From positions 1,860,001 to 1,924,000 of the forward strand of contig NZ_CP022132.1 in assembly GCF_002211785.1 (NCBI RefSeq): 64,000 bases of DNA, in the 5' to 3' direction. Positions 48,766 to 58,950 of the stretch are shown here, one piece after another. The notes below the pieces were generated by a model that was not told the DNA's origin, searched no databases, and saw only the letters and a list, made by a program, of their open reading frames with translations. The stretch is from Francisella halioticida (GTDB lineage: Bacteria; Pseudomonadota; Gammaproteobacteria; Francisellales; Francisellaceae). A program made the translations under genes and the position numbers. The number at the start of each line of letters is the position of its first letter. The first letter of the stretch is position 1.

Positions 48766-49460
48766 TGCAACGCTATAGCAAAATAACAAATGTGCATAGA
48801 TACAAGCGCGAAATTGTTCTTCTAAAAAGCCGACCATGTGCCTATGGTAAATGTACATTTTGTGACTATATCTTGGATAACTCTAAAAATATTGATGAAA
48901 TTAATAGTATAAATTTTGAAGTCTTAAAAAATGTCACAGGTAAATTTGGAATATTAGAGATTATAAATTCTGGGAATATTTTTGAGTTACCATTACAAAC
49001 AAAAAATCGTATCAAAAAAGTTATAGAAGAAAAAAACATCAAATTACTTTTCGTTGAAGCTCACTGGATGTATAAAGATCATTTACATAAAATTAAAGAT
49101 ATTTTTGAAACTGAAATCTTTATAAAAACAGGGCTTGAAAGTTTTGATTATAACTTTAGAGAAAAATTATTAAATAAAGGATTTTATCATGACTCTCCAG
49201 AGCAACTAAGTAAGATGTTTGATTCAGTTTGTCTATTAATAGGTGTCCAAGGGCAAACTAAAGAGCTTATCAGAAAAGATATTCAAATAGCAAAGAACCA
49301 CTTTAAGCATACAACTATTAATCTATATGTTAATAATACAACCCGTATTAAAGCAGATGAAAGTTTAAAAAAATGGTTTTTAAAAGAATACTGTAAGCTT
49401 TTTGATGACCCTCAATTTGAAATACTTATAGATAATACTGACTTTGGAGTCGGTGATTAA
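48765..49460 (+). CDS. Radical SAM-like protein with a CX4CX2C motif
   Basis: 231 residues. The N-terminus reads IVLLKSRPCAYGKCTFCDY. The cysteines follow CX4CX2C, not the common CX3CX2C of radical SAM enzymes, but the surrounding sequence and the following alternating strand-helix pattern (ILEIINSGNIFEL, FIKTGLESFDYNFREKLLNKG) fit a radical SAM barrel. A similar pattern of CxxxxCxFCDY occurs in a small group of radical SAM proteins. I cannot assign the reaction. It is translationally coupled to pdxY (one-base overlap). Confidence 0.65.
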   Translation: MQRYSKITNVHRYKREIVLLKSRPCAYGKCTFCDYILDNSKNIDEINSINFEVLKNVTGKFGILEIINSGNIFELPLQTKNRIKKVIEEKNIKLLFVEAHWMYKDHLHKIKDIFETEIFIKTGLESFDYNFREKLLNKGFYHDSPEQLSKMFDSVCLLIGVQGQTKELIRKDIQIAKNHFKHTTINLYVNNTTRIKADESLKKWFLKEYCKLFDDPQFEILIDNTDFGVGD

Positions 49461-49532
49461 TTCTTTTGTATAAAAAACCAAAGAAAACTGTTACCCTTAA
49501 GTCAATCTTTAAAATAAATTTTAAATTTTTAC

Positions 49533-50576
49533 ATGAAATATTCTGTTAAAGAAATCTCTCAGCAAATCAGTGGCAAACTGATAAATCCATCAAATGAAAA
49601 CGTCTCAATATCAGGCCTAAACTATGCTAGTATTGCTAGCCAAGATGATTTAACTCTTATAAACAAATATGAACATATTAGACTATGGAAAGAGTCTAAT
49701 GCTTCTGCCGCTATAGTTAGTGAAGATATAAGTAAAGAACTACTAGGCATCAATAATAAACCTCTAATAGTTGTAGAAAATGCTGATCTTGCGATGGCTA
49801 TAGCCTTAGAGTTATTCTCAGAACCTAACCCAGAGCAAAATGGTATCCATGAAAAAGCTGTCATAGATCCAACAGCCAAAATAGGCAAAAATGTATCTAT
49901 TGGACCAGGAGCTTACGTTGGCAAAAATGTATCTATTGGTGATAACACAATAATATATGCTAATGTATGTGTCTATGACCAAACAAGCATAGGCCAAAGC
50001 TGTATAATATGGCCAAATACAACAATTCGTGAAAGAACAAAAATAGGTCATTTTTGTCGATTATATTCAAACTGCTCCATTGGAAGCGATGGATTTGGCT
50101 ATAGACCATCACAAGATGGTAAAAGTATTATTAGAATACCTCATATTGGTAATGTTGTAATTGGTAGTTATGTTGATATTGGATCTGGCACCTGTATAGA
50201 TCTTGCAAAGTATGGTTCTACCATAATTGGTGATTTCACAAAAATAGATAACCTAGTCCAAATAGGTCACAATGTTACAATTGGTAGAGGTTGCATGATC
50301 TGTGGTCAGGCAGGAATTAGTGGTTCAGTTACTATTGGTGACGGTGTTGTAATTGCGGGCAATGCTGGTGTTAAAGACCATATAAATATTGGTAGCGGTG
50401 CTAAAGTTGGTGCTAAAGCTGGTGTTATGTGGGATATCCCTGCTGGTGAGAGTCATATGGGTTATCCTGCTTACAAAGATAAAGAGTTAGCTAAACAATG
50501 GATTGCTATTCGAAAGCTACCTGAAACTATGAAAAAACTTAAAGCAATAGCAAAAAGTTTAAATATCGATTTATAA
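49533..50576 (+). CDS. lpxD: UDP-3-O-acylglucosamine N-acyltransferase LpxD
   Basis: 347 residues. LpxD adds the second acyl chain to UDP-glucosamine in lipid A synthesis. An N-terminal uridine-binding domain (about 1-100) precedes a left-handed beta helix of hexapeptide repeats ([31 protein letters not shown]). The catalytic His is in the conserved [11 protein letters not shown] block. The C-terminus has the usual helical tail. Francisella has more than one LpxD; which one this is cannot be told from here. Confidence 0.93.
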   Translation: MKYSVKEISQQISGKLINPSNENVSISGLNYASIASQDDLTLINKYEHIRLWKESNASAAIVSEDISKELLGINNKPLIVVENADLAMAIALELFSEPNPEQNGIHEKAVIDPTAKIGKNVSIGPGAYVGKNVSIGDNTIIYANVCVYDQTSIGQSCIIWPNTTIRERTKIGHFCRLYSNCSIGSDGFGYRPSQDGKSIIRIPHIGNVVIGSYVDIGSGTCIDLAKYGSTIIGDFTKIDNLVQIGHNVTIGRGCMICGQAGISGSVTIGDGVVIAGNAGVKDHINIGSGAKVGAKAGVMWDIPAGESHMGYPAYKDKELAKQWIAIRKLPETMKKLKAIAKSLNIDL

Positions 50577-50589
50577 GCATTTAAATTAT

Positions 50590-51441
50590 TTAACCAAAAG
50601 TTAAACAAATCACTGTAATAACAATAATAGAAAATTTAAACACTGTTTTCGCAAAAACTCTATCCTCATCACTGATATAAGACTTCATAGACTTATATAA
50701 CCAAAATAAAGATATAAGCATACAAAAAACAAAAGATAATAAATCTGCGTCTCCTAGCAACATTGGTAAGCTACACGATAATACAAATAGTACTAGATAT
50801 ATCAACATAATTTTTTTGGTATACGTTATCCCTCTAACTAAAGGTAGCATTGGTAAGGAGACTTTTTTATAATCATCCATATATAATATTGCTATTGCAT
50901 AAGAGTGAGGTATTTGCCAAAAAAATAAAATAAGAAATAAGCCTAAAGCATTATAGTCTAAGCCGTTAACAACAGCGGTGTATCCAGCTACTGGAGGAAT
51001 AGCACCTGAGATACCTCCTAATACAGTTGCATGTACAGTCATACGTTTTGATAATGTATAGATCCCTACATAAATAACAAAACCAACAATTATAATGCTT
51101 AAGGTTATAAGATTTACAAAATAATATAGTACTAGACAACTCAATATAAATAATATAAATCCATATATAGCTGCTTGAACTATAGAAATATCTCCAGTAA
51201 CTAATGGGCGATTGTTTGTGCGTGTCATTGCACCATCAATATCTTTATCATAGATATTATTAAATACACAACCTGCTGCTATCATTAAAGCAACACCTAC
51301 CATCACATAAAAGAATAAGGCTAAATACTCAAGACCAATTTCTCTATGCGTTGCTAATAAGAACCCACCTGTAAGAGTAATAAGGTTGCCAAAAATAATA
51401 CCTGGCTTAGCTAATTGGAAATATTTTTTCAAAGACATCAT
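50590..51441 (-). CDS. cyoE: Protoheme IX farnesyltransferase CyoE
   Basis: 283 residues, a UbiA-superfamily membrane enzyme with about eight or nine segments. It makes heme O for the bo3 oxidase. The motif CVFNNIYDKDIDGAMTRTNNR (in part NNIYDKDIDGAMTRT) is diagnostic for heme O synthase; the second motif region is YMDDYKKVSLPMLPLV. Last gene of cyoABCDE, 23 bases after cyoD. Confidence 0.96.
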   Translation of the reverse strand: MMSLKKYFQLAKPGIIFGNLITLTGGFLLATHREIGLEYLALFFYVMVGVALMIAAGCVFNNIYDKDIDGAMTRTNNRPLVTGDISIVQAAIYGFILFILSCLVLYYFVNLITLSIIIVGFVIYVGIYTLSKRMTVHATVLGGISGAIPPVAGYTAVVNGLDYNALGLFLILFFWQIPHSYAIAILYMDDYKKVSLPMLPLVRGITYTKKIMLIYLVLFVLSCSLPMLLGDADLLSFVFCMLISLFWLYKSMKSYISDEDRVFAKTVFKFSIIVITVICLTFG

Positions 51442-51464
51442 AAAAGAAAGCTAGTTTAAAAGAG

Positions 51465-51797
51465 TTACATCATCATGTCATACAAATCAAACATGATCCA
51501 CATAGTACCGGCGACTACAATTACTACAATAATAGCTGCGAATATTGCACTTACCAAATTCCATAGCGCCTTTGAATCTGTACTAAGGTGTAAGAAATAT
51601 ACTAGCTGAATAAAAAGTTGTACAATAGCTAAAATTGCCACAGCAACACACAAAGCTATTGGAGGTAACAAACTAAACCCAACAAGTACAAAAGCTATCG
51701 TTGTTGTTATAACAGATAGAACAAAACCCGTTATATAACTTTTATAAGTTCCATATGCAGCACCAGTAGCTTGATCATATAAATGTTCTTTAGCCAT
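51465..51797 (-). CDS. cyoD: Cytochrome bo3 ubiquinol oxidase subunit IV
   Basis: 110 residues with three membrane segments (about 22-42, 48-70, 82-105). Typical CyoD: GAAYGTYKSYITGFVLSVI near the N-terminus and VQLFIQLVYFLHLS in the second segment. It lies one base downstream of cyoC. Confidence 0.95.
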   Translation of the reverse strand: MAKEHLYDQATGAAYGTYKSYITGFVLSVITTTIAFVLVGFSLLPPIALCVAVAILAIVQLFIQLVYFLHLSTDSKALWNLVSAIFAAIIVVIVVAGTMWIMFDLYDMMM

Positions 51798-51798
51798 A

Positions 51799-52398
51799 CT
51801 ATACTGCTCCTAATAAGTAAACTATTGAAAATACAAATATCCATACGATATCTAAGAAATGCCAAAACAGCCCTAAATAAGTAAGTTTTGTTTTAGCCAT
51901 AGGATTCATACCATATTTCTTAAGCTGGAATATCATACTTACAATCCATAAAAGCCCCATTGTTACATGCAGACCATGAGTCCCAACAAGAACAAAGAAA
52001 GATGATAAAAATGCACTTGACGACCAAGTATGACCTTCCATTACTAGCTCATAGAACTCAAACACTTCCATGCATATAAAGCCCAAACCTAGAAAGAAAG
52101 TTATCCATAAAAACTTTATGACTGTGCCAATATTACCAGAATTACGGTTAAGCATTGCCAAACCAAATGTAAAACTACTTACTAATAAAAGCATAGTTTC
52201 AACAAACACAAATGGTAGGTTAAAAATCTCGTGCGAAGCTACCCCGCCAAAAGTGTGCTCATGAAACACTGCAAACACCGCAAATAATGTTGCAAAAAGC
52301 ACACAGTCACTCATTATGTAAATCCAAAAACCAAATACACTTTTAGAACCATCAAAATGATGTTCGTGGTGATGATTCTCTGCAGTTACTGTATTCAT
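51799..52398 (-). CDS. cyoC: Cytochrome bo3 ubiquinol oxidase subunit III
   Basis: 199 residues, five membrane segments, heme-copper oxidase subunit III family. [21 protein letters not shown] (in part [14 protein letters not shown]) and the C-terminal [18 protein letters not shown] are characteristic. The His-rich N-terminus (ENHHHEHHF) is notable. It overlaps cyoB by 4 bases. Confidence 0.96.
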   Translation of the reverse strand: MNTVTAENHHHEHHFDGSKSVFGFWIYIMSDCVLFATLFAVFAVFHEHTFGGVASHEIFNLPFVFVETMLLLVSSFTFGLAMLNRNSGNIGTVIKFLWITFFLGLGFICMEVFEFYELVMEGHTWSSSAFLSSFFVLVGTHGLHVTMGLLWIVSMIFQLKKYGMNPMAKTKLTYLGLFWHFLDIVWIFVFSIVYLLGAV

Positions 52399-54425
52399 AC
52401 GCGTAACTCCCCTTGTTGATTATATTTATTTTCAACATCTTTAACTTCATCAGCTTTTACGTAGTAGTCAAGATTATAATTAAAAGATCTACATAATACT
52501 GTGCTGATAATACCAACAACACCTACTATAGCTAACCACCAAATATGCCACACAGCAGCAAAACCAAACACAAAACTAAACGCCCCAATAATAACTCCTA
52601 CAGAAGTATTTCTTGGCATATGAATATCTTCATATTTTTTATCATCGATAAGTGGTTTATTATCAACGCCTAGGCCTTTTTCTTTATGATCCCAGTAAGC
52701 ATCGCGCTCTTCAACAACTGGATCATGCGAAAAATTATAAAAAGGCACAGGCGATGGAATACCCCACTCTAAAGTACGCCCATAACCCCAAGCATCTGAA
52801 CCAACACGGTTTTTTTCTCTGTCTTTAATACTCACAAGAATTTGTAGAACTTGGAATAAGATACCTAATCCAATAATCAAAGCACCTACCCAAGCAACAA
52901 TTAATAAAGGTTGATAGCCAGTTGATGCATCATAGTGATATAGTCTTCTTGTCATTCCCATCATACCTAGAATATATAAAGGCATAAACGCAACGAAGAA
53001 ACCTACTAACCAGCACCAGAATGCACACTTACCTAAACGCTCATTTAACTTAAAGCCAAATACTTTTGGAAACCAAAATGTAAGACCAGCAAATGCACCA
53101 AAGACAACCCCACCAATAATAACATTATGAAAATGAGCAATCAGAAATACACTATTATGCATCTGGAAGTCAACACCTGGCACTGATAATAATACACCTG
53201 TCATACCACCAACAGAGAAAACTATCATGAAACCTATAAGCCACATCATAGGTGTTGCAAATGTTATACGACCTTTATACATAGTAAATAACCAATTAAA
53301 GATCTTAACCCCTGTAGGAATCGCAATAATCATTGTCATGATTCCAAAGAATGCATTGACATTTGCGCTAGCTCCCATTGTAAAAAAGTGGTGAAGCCAT
53401 ACTGTAAATGACAATATAGTGATAACTATACTAGCCCAAACCATTGTTGTATATCCAAATAGAGGCTTCTTAGAGAAAGTCGCTGCAACTTCTGAAAATA
53501 CACCGAACATAGGAAGCACAAGAATATAAACTTCAGGATGTCCCCATATCCAGATAAGGTTTACATACATCATTTGGTCACCACCACCAGAAACTGTGAA
53601 GAAGTGCGTACCAAAATATCTGTCTAAGGTTAATAGTGTCAAAGTCACTGTTAACACTGGAAATGCTGCTATTACTAAAATAACAGAACAGAAAGATGCC
53701 CACGTAAATATTGGCATTTTCATTAGAGTCATTCCTTTACAACGCATCTTGATGATAGTTACGAAGAAATTAATACCTGTCATTAATGAACCAATTCCAG
53801 ATATCTGTAGACCCCATATATAATAATCAGTTCCAACTGTCGGGCTATAGGTAATTTCAGAAAAAGGTGGGTAAGCAAGCCACCCAGCATGAGCAAAATC
53901 TCCAACTAATAGAGAAATGTTTATCAGCATAGCACCTACAATAAATAACCAGAAACTCAAAGAATTCATATAAGGAAAAGCAACATCTCTAGCACCAATC
54001 TGCAGAGGAATGACCCAATTCATTAGTGCAAACACTAAAGGCATAGCTACGAAAAATATCATAATCACGCCATGAGCTGTGAAAATCTGATCAAAATGTT
54101 CAGGAATTAAATAACCAGTGCTATTACCAGAAGTTAATGCCTGCTGAGTTCTCATCATTGCTGCATCAGCAAACCCACGAAACATCATAACTAATGCAAC
54201 GATAGTATACATTGTCCCTATTTTCTTATGATCAACGGTTGTAAACCATTCTCTCCATAAGTAACCCCATTTTTTAAAATATGTAATGCCACCTAGAACT
54301 ACCACACCTGCAACTACGATACCAATAAACATTGCCAATATGATTAACTGCTGGCTTACTGGCTCATATAGGTATGGAAAGACTAAATGTGGATTACTTA
54401 GTTTCCCAATTAATGCTTCTAGCAT
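52395..54425 (-). CDS. cyoB: Cytochrome bo3 ubiquinol oxidase subunit I
   Basis: 676 residues, the catalytic subunit, with 15 membrane segments. Heme/copper ligands are visible: HGVIMIFF for low-spin heme b, [12 protein letters not shown] with the CuB His and cross-linked Tyr, [10 protein letters not shown] with the two other CuB His, and HFHNVIIGG for the heme ligands. Proton path residues follow as in E. coli. It lies 35 bases after cyoA. Confidence 0.98.
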   Translation of the reverse strand: MLEALIGKLSNPHLVFPYLYEPVSQQLIILAMFIGIVVAGVVVLGGITYFKKWGYLWREWFTTVDHKKIGTMYTIVALVMMFRGFADAAMMRTQQALTSGNSTGYLIPEHFDQIFTAHGVIMIFFVAMPLVFALMNWVIPLQIGARDVAFPYMNSLSFWLFIVGAMLINISLLVGDFAHAGWLAYPPFSEITYSPTVGTDYYIWGLQISGIGSLMTGINFFVTIIKMRCKGMTLMKMPIFTWASFCSVILVIAAFPVLTVTLTLLTLDRYFGTHFFTVSGGGDQMMYVNLIWIWGHPEVYILVLPMFGVFSEVAATFSKKPLFGYTTMVWASIVITILSFTVWLHHFFTMGASANVNAFFGIMTMIIAIPTGVKIFNWLFTMYKGRITFATPMMWLIGFMIVFSVGGMTGVLLSVPGVDFQMHNSVFLIAHFHNVIIGGVVFGAFAGLTFWFPKVFGFKLNERLGKCAFWCWLVGFFVAFMPLYILGMMGMTRRLYHYDASTGYQPLLIVAWVGALIIGLGILFQVLQILVSIKDREKNRVGSDAWGYGRTLEWGIPSPVPFYNFSHDPVVEERDAYWDHKEKGLGVDNKPLIDDKKYEDIHMPRNTSVGVIIGAFSFVFGFAAVWHIWWLAIVGVVGIISTVLCRSFNYNLDYYVKADEVKDVENKYNQQGELRV

Positions 54426-54460
54426 ACTTATCTCCTATTTATAAACTACTACTTAACTAA

Positions 54461-55381
54461 TTACATACTATGATTATGATGCATGTCATGACCATGGTGC
54501 ATACTAGACATTCCATTAGCCATATCACCAGGCTTATAATTTGGCATCATATACGACATAACAATATGATTAAATAAATTCTTATCAACATGAGAATAGT
54601 ATGCTACTGGATTATCTATAGAATCTTTAACAAGATCCTTCCAGAAGTAATTCCATGTTAATGATTGATGTTTCCCACCCTTAACTTCTTTAACCCACTT
54701 ATCAAAATCAGCTTGGCTAGTTACCTTTGTATAAAATTGCATCTCAGCAAAACCTATACCTGTATAGTTTGCGGAAAAACCTCTATACTTACCTTCATGC
54801 TCAGCAATTACATGTAGCTGGGTTGTCATACCTGTCATTGCATATATTTGTCCTGCTAACTCTGGAATAAAGAAAGAGTTCATTGGTGCTGCTGATGTTA
54901 TCTTGAAATTAATTGGGCGATCTTTAGGTATCTCAATATAATTAACTGTAGCTATATCATACTCAGGATAGATAAACATCCATTTCCAGTTCAAAGCAAC
55001 CACATCTATTTCTATAGTCTTCTTATCTGACTCTAAAGGTTTATATGGACTTAGCGTGTGCGTTGTTTTCCATGTGACAATTGATAATATCAAAATTATT
55101 ACAAAAGGTACGCCCCAACAGATTATTTCTAGTTTATTACTATGATTCCAAGTTGGTTTATATTCAGAATCAGCACCATCTCTATATTTACAAGCAAACC
55201 AAAGTGTCAAAATAATAACTGGAATAACTACAAAAAGCATAATGACAGTTGCAAATATTAACAACTGTTTTTCTTGTGATGTAATAACGCCCATTGGATT
55301 CCAAATACCGCCTTTGCAACTAGATAAAGACAGCACCCCAATTATACTTGCAAATACTAGTAAGTATTTTCTACAGTTCAT
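54461..55381 (-). CDS. cyoA: Cytochrome bo3 ubiquinol oxidase subunit II
   Basis: 306 residues. Lipoprotein signal with LSSC (Cys22), two membrane segments (about 38-60 and 85-105), then the cupredoxin-like periplasmic domain (VALNWKWMFIYPEYDIATVN, NSFFIPELAGQIYAMTGMTT). As in other quinol oxidases it lacks the CuA cysteines. The C-terminus ends in a His/Met-rich tail (SSMHHGHDMHHNHSM) that could bind metal; E. coli CyoA has no such tail. First gene of the operon. Confidence 0.96.
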   Translation of the reverse strand: MNCRKYLLVFASIIGVLSLSSCKGGIWNPMGVITSQEKQLLIFATVIMLFVVIPVIILTLWFACKYRDGADSEYKPTWNHSNKLEIICWGVPFVIILILSIVTWKTTHTLSPYKPLESDKKTIEIDVVALNWKWMFIYPEYDIATVNYIEIPKDRPINFKITSAAPMNSFFIPELAGQIYAMTGMTTQLHVIAEHEGKYRGFSANYTGIGFAEMQFYTKVTSQADFDKWVKEVKGGKHQSLTWNYFWKDLVKDSIDNPVAYYSHVDKNLFNHIVMSYMMPNYKPGDMANGMSSMHHGHDMHHNHSM

Positions 55382-55573
55382 AAATACATTCCTTTTAAAT
55401 TACAATTAAATACAAATCGTTTAGTTTCTAAACATACACTTTACCAAGTAAATTACATTCATATTACATAAATATGAAAAGAAATTCATTAATTAAATAA
55501 ATATTTTTAGTATTTGAATATAGCTTTATATTCGCTATACTCATCAATATTTTTATTACAAATAAAAATTTTA

Positions 55574-56929
55574 ATGTACAACAAAGAATTAAGAACTACC
55601 ATAAATATCTCTCTAATATATGGCTTTAGAATGATTGGCCTATTTATTATTTTCCCGATATTTAGCTTATATATTAACCATATACAATACGCAACACCAT
55701 TTTTAATAGGGCTAGCTCTGGGTGTTTATGGCTTAAGTCAAGCAATGCTACAAATCATATTAAGTATTTTATCAGATAAGTTTGGACGTAAACCTATTAT
55801 ACTAATTGGTTTAATATTTTTTATCATTGGTAGTATTGTTGCGGCCTGCTCAACCACTATATATGGAATAATTATTGGGCGTGCTATACAAGGTGCTGGA
55901 GCTATAGGAAGTACGCTAACTGCTTTAGTTGCTGACTCAACAAAAGAAGAAAACCGCCTTAAGGCCATGTCTCTTATAGGAATGTCAATTGGCTTTTCAT
56001 TTTTAATAGCAATGATGATAAGCTCTATACTAAACAGTATTATCAGACTATCTGGTATTTTTTGGCTAACTGCAGTTTGTGGGGGTATTAGTATTTTTAT
56101 TTTAACAAAAATACCAACTCCAAAAACTCCAAGCTTTCATCACGAGGCAAAACCTGTTTTAACACTCATTAAAGATATCATAACCCATAAAGAGCTATTA
56201 AAGCTTAATTATGGTATCTTTACTCTGCATGCAACACTTACAGCTTTATTTATAGTAATTCCTCCAATTATTACAAATATTTTACAGATATCTTCTGACT
56301 ATCAATGGCTTATATACCTTCCTGTACTAATTATATCTTTTAGTATGATGTTTCCATTTGTTATGATCGCGGAAACACAGCGTAAAATGAGAAAATTCTT
56401 CATTATCGCAGTTTTACTTTTAAGTGCCTGTCTAGGTCTTTTGGTAATAAGCTTCAACCATACGATAATTCTAAGTATAGTTTTGACTTTTTTCTTTGCT
56501 GCATTTACATTTTTAGAATCATGCCTACCGTCATGGGTTTCGAAAATAGCTCCTGCCGGTAGTAAAGGAACTGCTATGGGTATTTTTTCTAGCTGTCAAT
56601 TCTTTGGTATATTTATCGGTGGAGTAATGGGAGGAATCATATTCCACAAATTTCATATATCTGGGGTTCTAATTTTCTGTACAATTCTAGCTTTTTTATG
56701 GTTTTTAGTTACACTAATAATGGCTGAGCCAACCTACTTAAACTCAAAAGTTTATAAACTTGATAAAATAACCCCAGAACTAGAAAAAAAATTAAAGAAA
56801 ATAATTGCTTCAGAAAAGGGCTTATATGAATCAATAATATGTTTTGAAGAGAATTCTATATATATAAAGATTGATAAAAAAGAATTTGATGAAGCTTTGT
56901 TTATTCAAAAAATGAATTTAATAAAATAA
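55574..56929 (+). CDS. MFS transporter, YajR-like with C-terminal YAM domain
   Basis: 451 residues from the ATG at 55574; a TTG at 55514 would add 20 less typical residues. Twelve membrane segments with MFS motifs: FRMIGLFIIFPIFSLYI, the motif A SILSDKFGRKPII and GRAIQGAGAIGSTLTALVADST. This order is characteristic of YajR. The last 65 residues (KITPELEKKLKKIIASEKG, SIYIKIDKKEFDEALFI) form a ferredoxin-like cytosolic YAM domain. It is a proton-driven exporter; the substrate is unknown. Confidence 0.85.
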   Translation: MYNKELRTTINISLIYGFRMIGLFIIFPIFSLYINHIQYATPFLIGLALGVYGLSQAMLQIILSILSDKFGRKPIILIGLIFFIIGSIVAACSTTIYGIIIGRAIQGAGAIGSTLTALVADSTKEENRLKAMSLIGMSIGFSFLIAMMISSILNSIIRLSGIFWLTAVCGGISIFILTKIPTPKTPSFHHEAKPVLTLIKDIITHKELLKLNYGIFTLHATLTALFIVIPPIITNILQISSDYQWLIYLPVLIISFSMMFPFVMIAETQRKMRKFFIIAVLLLSACLGLLVISFNHTIILSIVLTFFFAAFTFLESCLPSWVSKIAPAGSKGTAMGIFSSCQFFGIFIGGVMGGIIFHKFHISGVLIFCTILAFLWFLVTLIMAEPTYLNSKVYKLDKITPELEKKLKKIIASEKGLYESIICFEENSIYIKIDKKEFDEALFIQKMNLIK

Positions 56930-57032
56930 CCACTATATTAGATATAAATATTCCTCAAGAAAAGACATAAACTATACCATTTTGGTATAGTAAAGTTCTT
57001 TATTTACAATGCTTTAGGCACATATTTAATTT

Positions 57033-57060
57033 TTGATTTAAGCAATTTTTATGTTAGAAT
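57033..57060 (+). promoter_or_regulatory. Possible sigma-70 promoter of cydABX
   Basis: TTGATT at 57033-57038 and TAGAAT at 57055-57060 with a 16-base spacer, about 130 bases before the cydA start. It is the best sigma-70-like match in the gap from 56930 to 57188. The long leader after it may hold regulatory sites; I see no clear Fnr or ArcA box. Confidence 0.4.
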
Positions 57061-57188
57061 CCATGTGTACAGTTAAAGGTTAGAAAAAGTGACTACTCTA
57101 ATTACAGGCCAATTTTTCTTTCCAACTTTCTATTTTTAGAAAAAAAACAACCTTTCGTTACTCGAATATCATAAGGAGAAGCAACATT

Positions 57189-58940
57189 ATGTTACCAACG
57201 CTCATGTCTGTTGACTTAGCAAGATTGCAGTTTGGTCTAACAGTATCATTTCACTTCTTATTTGTTCCTTTAACTTTAGGACTAACGTGGATTTTATTCA
57301 CGATGGAACTAATGTACATAAGGACAGGTAAAGAAGTTTATAAAGATATGGTGAAGTTTTGGGGTAAATTACTTGGAATAAACTTCGCTCTAGGAATTAT
57401 CACTGGTCTAACCATGGAGTTTGAATTTGGTACCAACTGGTCATACTACTCACAATCAGTAGGAGATGTTTTTGGTACCCCTCTAGCTATTGAAGGTATG
57501 GCTGCATTCATGCTTGAGTCGACTTTCGCTGGTTTATTTTTCTTTGGTTGGGATCAGCTCTCAAAGAAACAACATTTATTTTCTACATTTTGTTTAGCTA
57601 TAGGTTCTAGCTTCTCAGCTTTACTGATTCTAGTTGCAAATGGTTATATGCAACACCCTGTAGGAGCTGAATTTGTTGCTTCAACTATGAGAATGGAAAC
57701 TGTTAGCTTACTAGATGTATTCTTAAATTCTACTGCTCAATCAAATTTTGGACATGTAATCACAGCTGGATACACAACTGGCGCAACTTTTGTTATAGGT
57801 ATCAGTGCATACTACCTACTTAAAGGTCGTGATACTACATTTGCTAAGAGGTCTCTAGCTGTTGGTTTAGGGTTTGGTATCGTAGCTTGTACTATGGCTA
57901 TCTTCTTTGGTGATGCTAATGGACAAGATGCTTGGAAAGTACAACCATTAAAAATGGCAGCTATTGAAGGTGAATGGAATACTTCACCAGCTCCAGCATC
58001 ATTTAACGCTATAACATTCCCTGATCAAGAAAAGCAAGAAGATAATTACAGCATAAAACTTCCTATGGCGCTTGGTCTAATAGCAACACACACGACAACT
58101 GCTCAAGTTCCTGGTGTTAAAGCTATACTATACGGAGAAATGCAAAATGGTAAAAGAGATCCTAATCTAGCTTATTATAGGAATATTAAAACAGGTGAAA
58201 CAGCTGATGTTTCTCCTACTGTAGCTGCAGCTAATCCCCAAAAATATGAGAAAGTTCCAGCTGCTATTGTAATGATTAGAGATGGTGGTCTTGCTTATGC
58301 AGATCTTCTAAAATGGAGAGAGTCTGGTCACAAAGGCGATACTCCTAATAGTAATTATGCAAATTATAACAACCCTCAGTATCAAAGATACATGGGCTTT
58401 GGTAAATTACTTGTTCAAGTTGCCCAAGAAAAATATGGTAAAGCTGACTCAGCAACAATTGCTAAGCTAGCTAACAATCCAGAGGCAATAAAACAAGTTG
58501 CAACCAATATGGTACCTGATGTAGCTAGTATCTTCTGGACATTTAGAGTAATGGTAGGAATCGGTTTCTTACTATTTGCATTAATGTTTGTTGGTTTAGT
58601 ACTTCTAGCGAAAAACTCTCTTGGTAATACTAAGTTTAGTAAATTTGTCCTAAGAGTTATGACTTTATCAATTCCACTACCATTTATTGCTTGTGTATGT
58701 GGATGGTTTGTAACAGAGCATGGTCGTCAACCTTGGACTGTGTATCATCAGCTACCTACAAGTATTAGTTCATCAGCCTTAACAGCTGCTGATATTGGTA
58801 CTTCTATGTTAATATTCTTGCTAATAGATACTTCTCTATTTGCGGTATTGCTATTCTTAATGTTCAAATATGCAAAATTAGGTCCTAGCTCACTAGGTTC
58901 TGGTAAGTATCATTTTGAACAAAACAATAAAGATAAATAA
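57189..58940 (+). CDS. cydA: Cytochrome bd ubiquinol oxidase subunit I
   Basis: 583 residues. The subunit carries hemes b558, b595 and d. The N-terminal LARLQFGLTVSFHFLFVPLTLG holds the His ligand of heme d/b595 (in part SFHFLFVPLTLG); VGAEFVASTMRMETV, then the Q-loop start EGEWNTSPAPASFNA (QPAP in E. coli is SPAP here), a long Q-loop as in E. coli and the C-terminal GWFVTEHGRQPWTVYHQLP. A strong ribosome site (AAGGAGA) precedes the start. High-affinity oxidase for low oxygen. Confidence 0.97.
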   Translation: MLPTLMSVDLARLQFGLTVSFHFLFVPLTLGLTWILFTMELMYIRTGKEVYKDMVKFWGKLLGINFALGIITGLTMEFEFGTNWSYYSQSVGDVFGTPLAIEGMAAFMLESTFAGLFFFGWDQLSKKQHLFSTFCLAIGSSFSALLILVANGYMQHPVGAEFVASTMRMETVSLLDVFLNSTAQSNFGHVITAGYTTGATFVIGISAYYLLKGRDTTFAKRSLAVGLGFGIVACTMAIFFGDANGQDAWKVQPLKMAAIEGEWNTSPAPASFNAITFPDQEKQEDNYSIKLPMALGLIATHTTTAQVPGVKAILYGEMQNGKRDPNLAYYRNIKTGETADVSPTVAAANPQKYEKVPAAIVMIRDGGLAYADLLKWRESGHKGDTPNSNYANYNNPQYQRYMGFGKLLVQVAQEKYGKADSATIAKLANNPEAIKQVATNMVPDVASIFWTFRVMVGIGFLLFALMFVGLVLLAKNSLGNTKFSKFVLRVMTLSIPLPFIACVCGWFVTEHGRQPWTVYHQLPTSISSSALTAADIGTSMLIFLLIDTSLFAVLLFLMFKYAKLGPSSLGSGKYHFEQNNKDK

Positions 58941-58950
58941 GGAGAGATAA

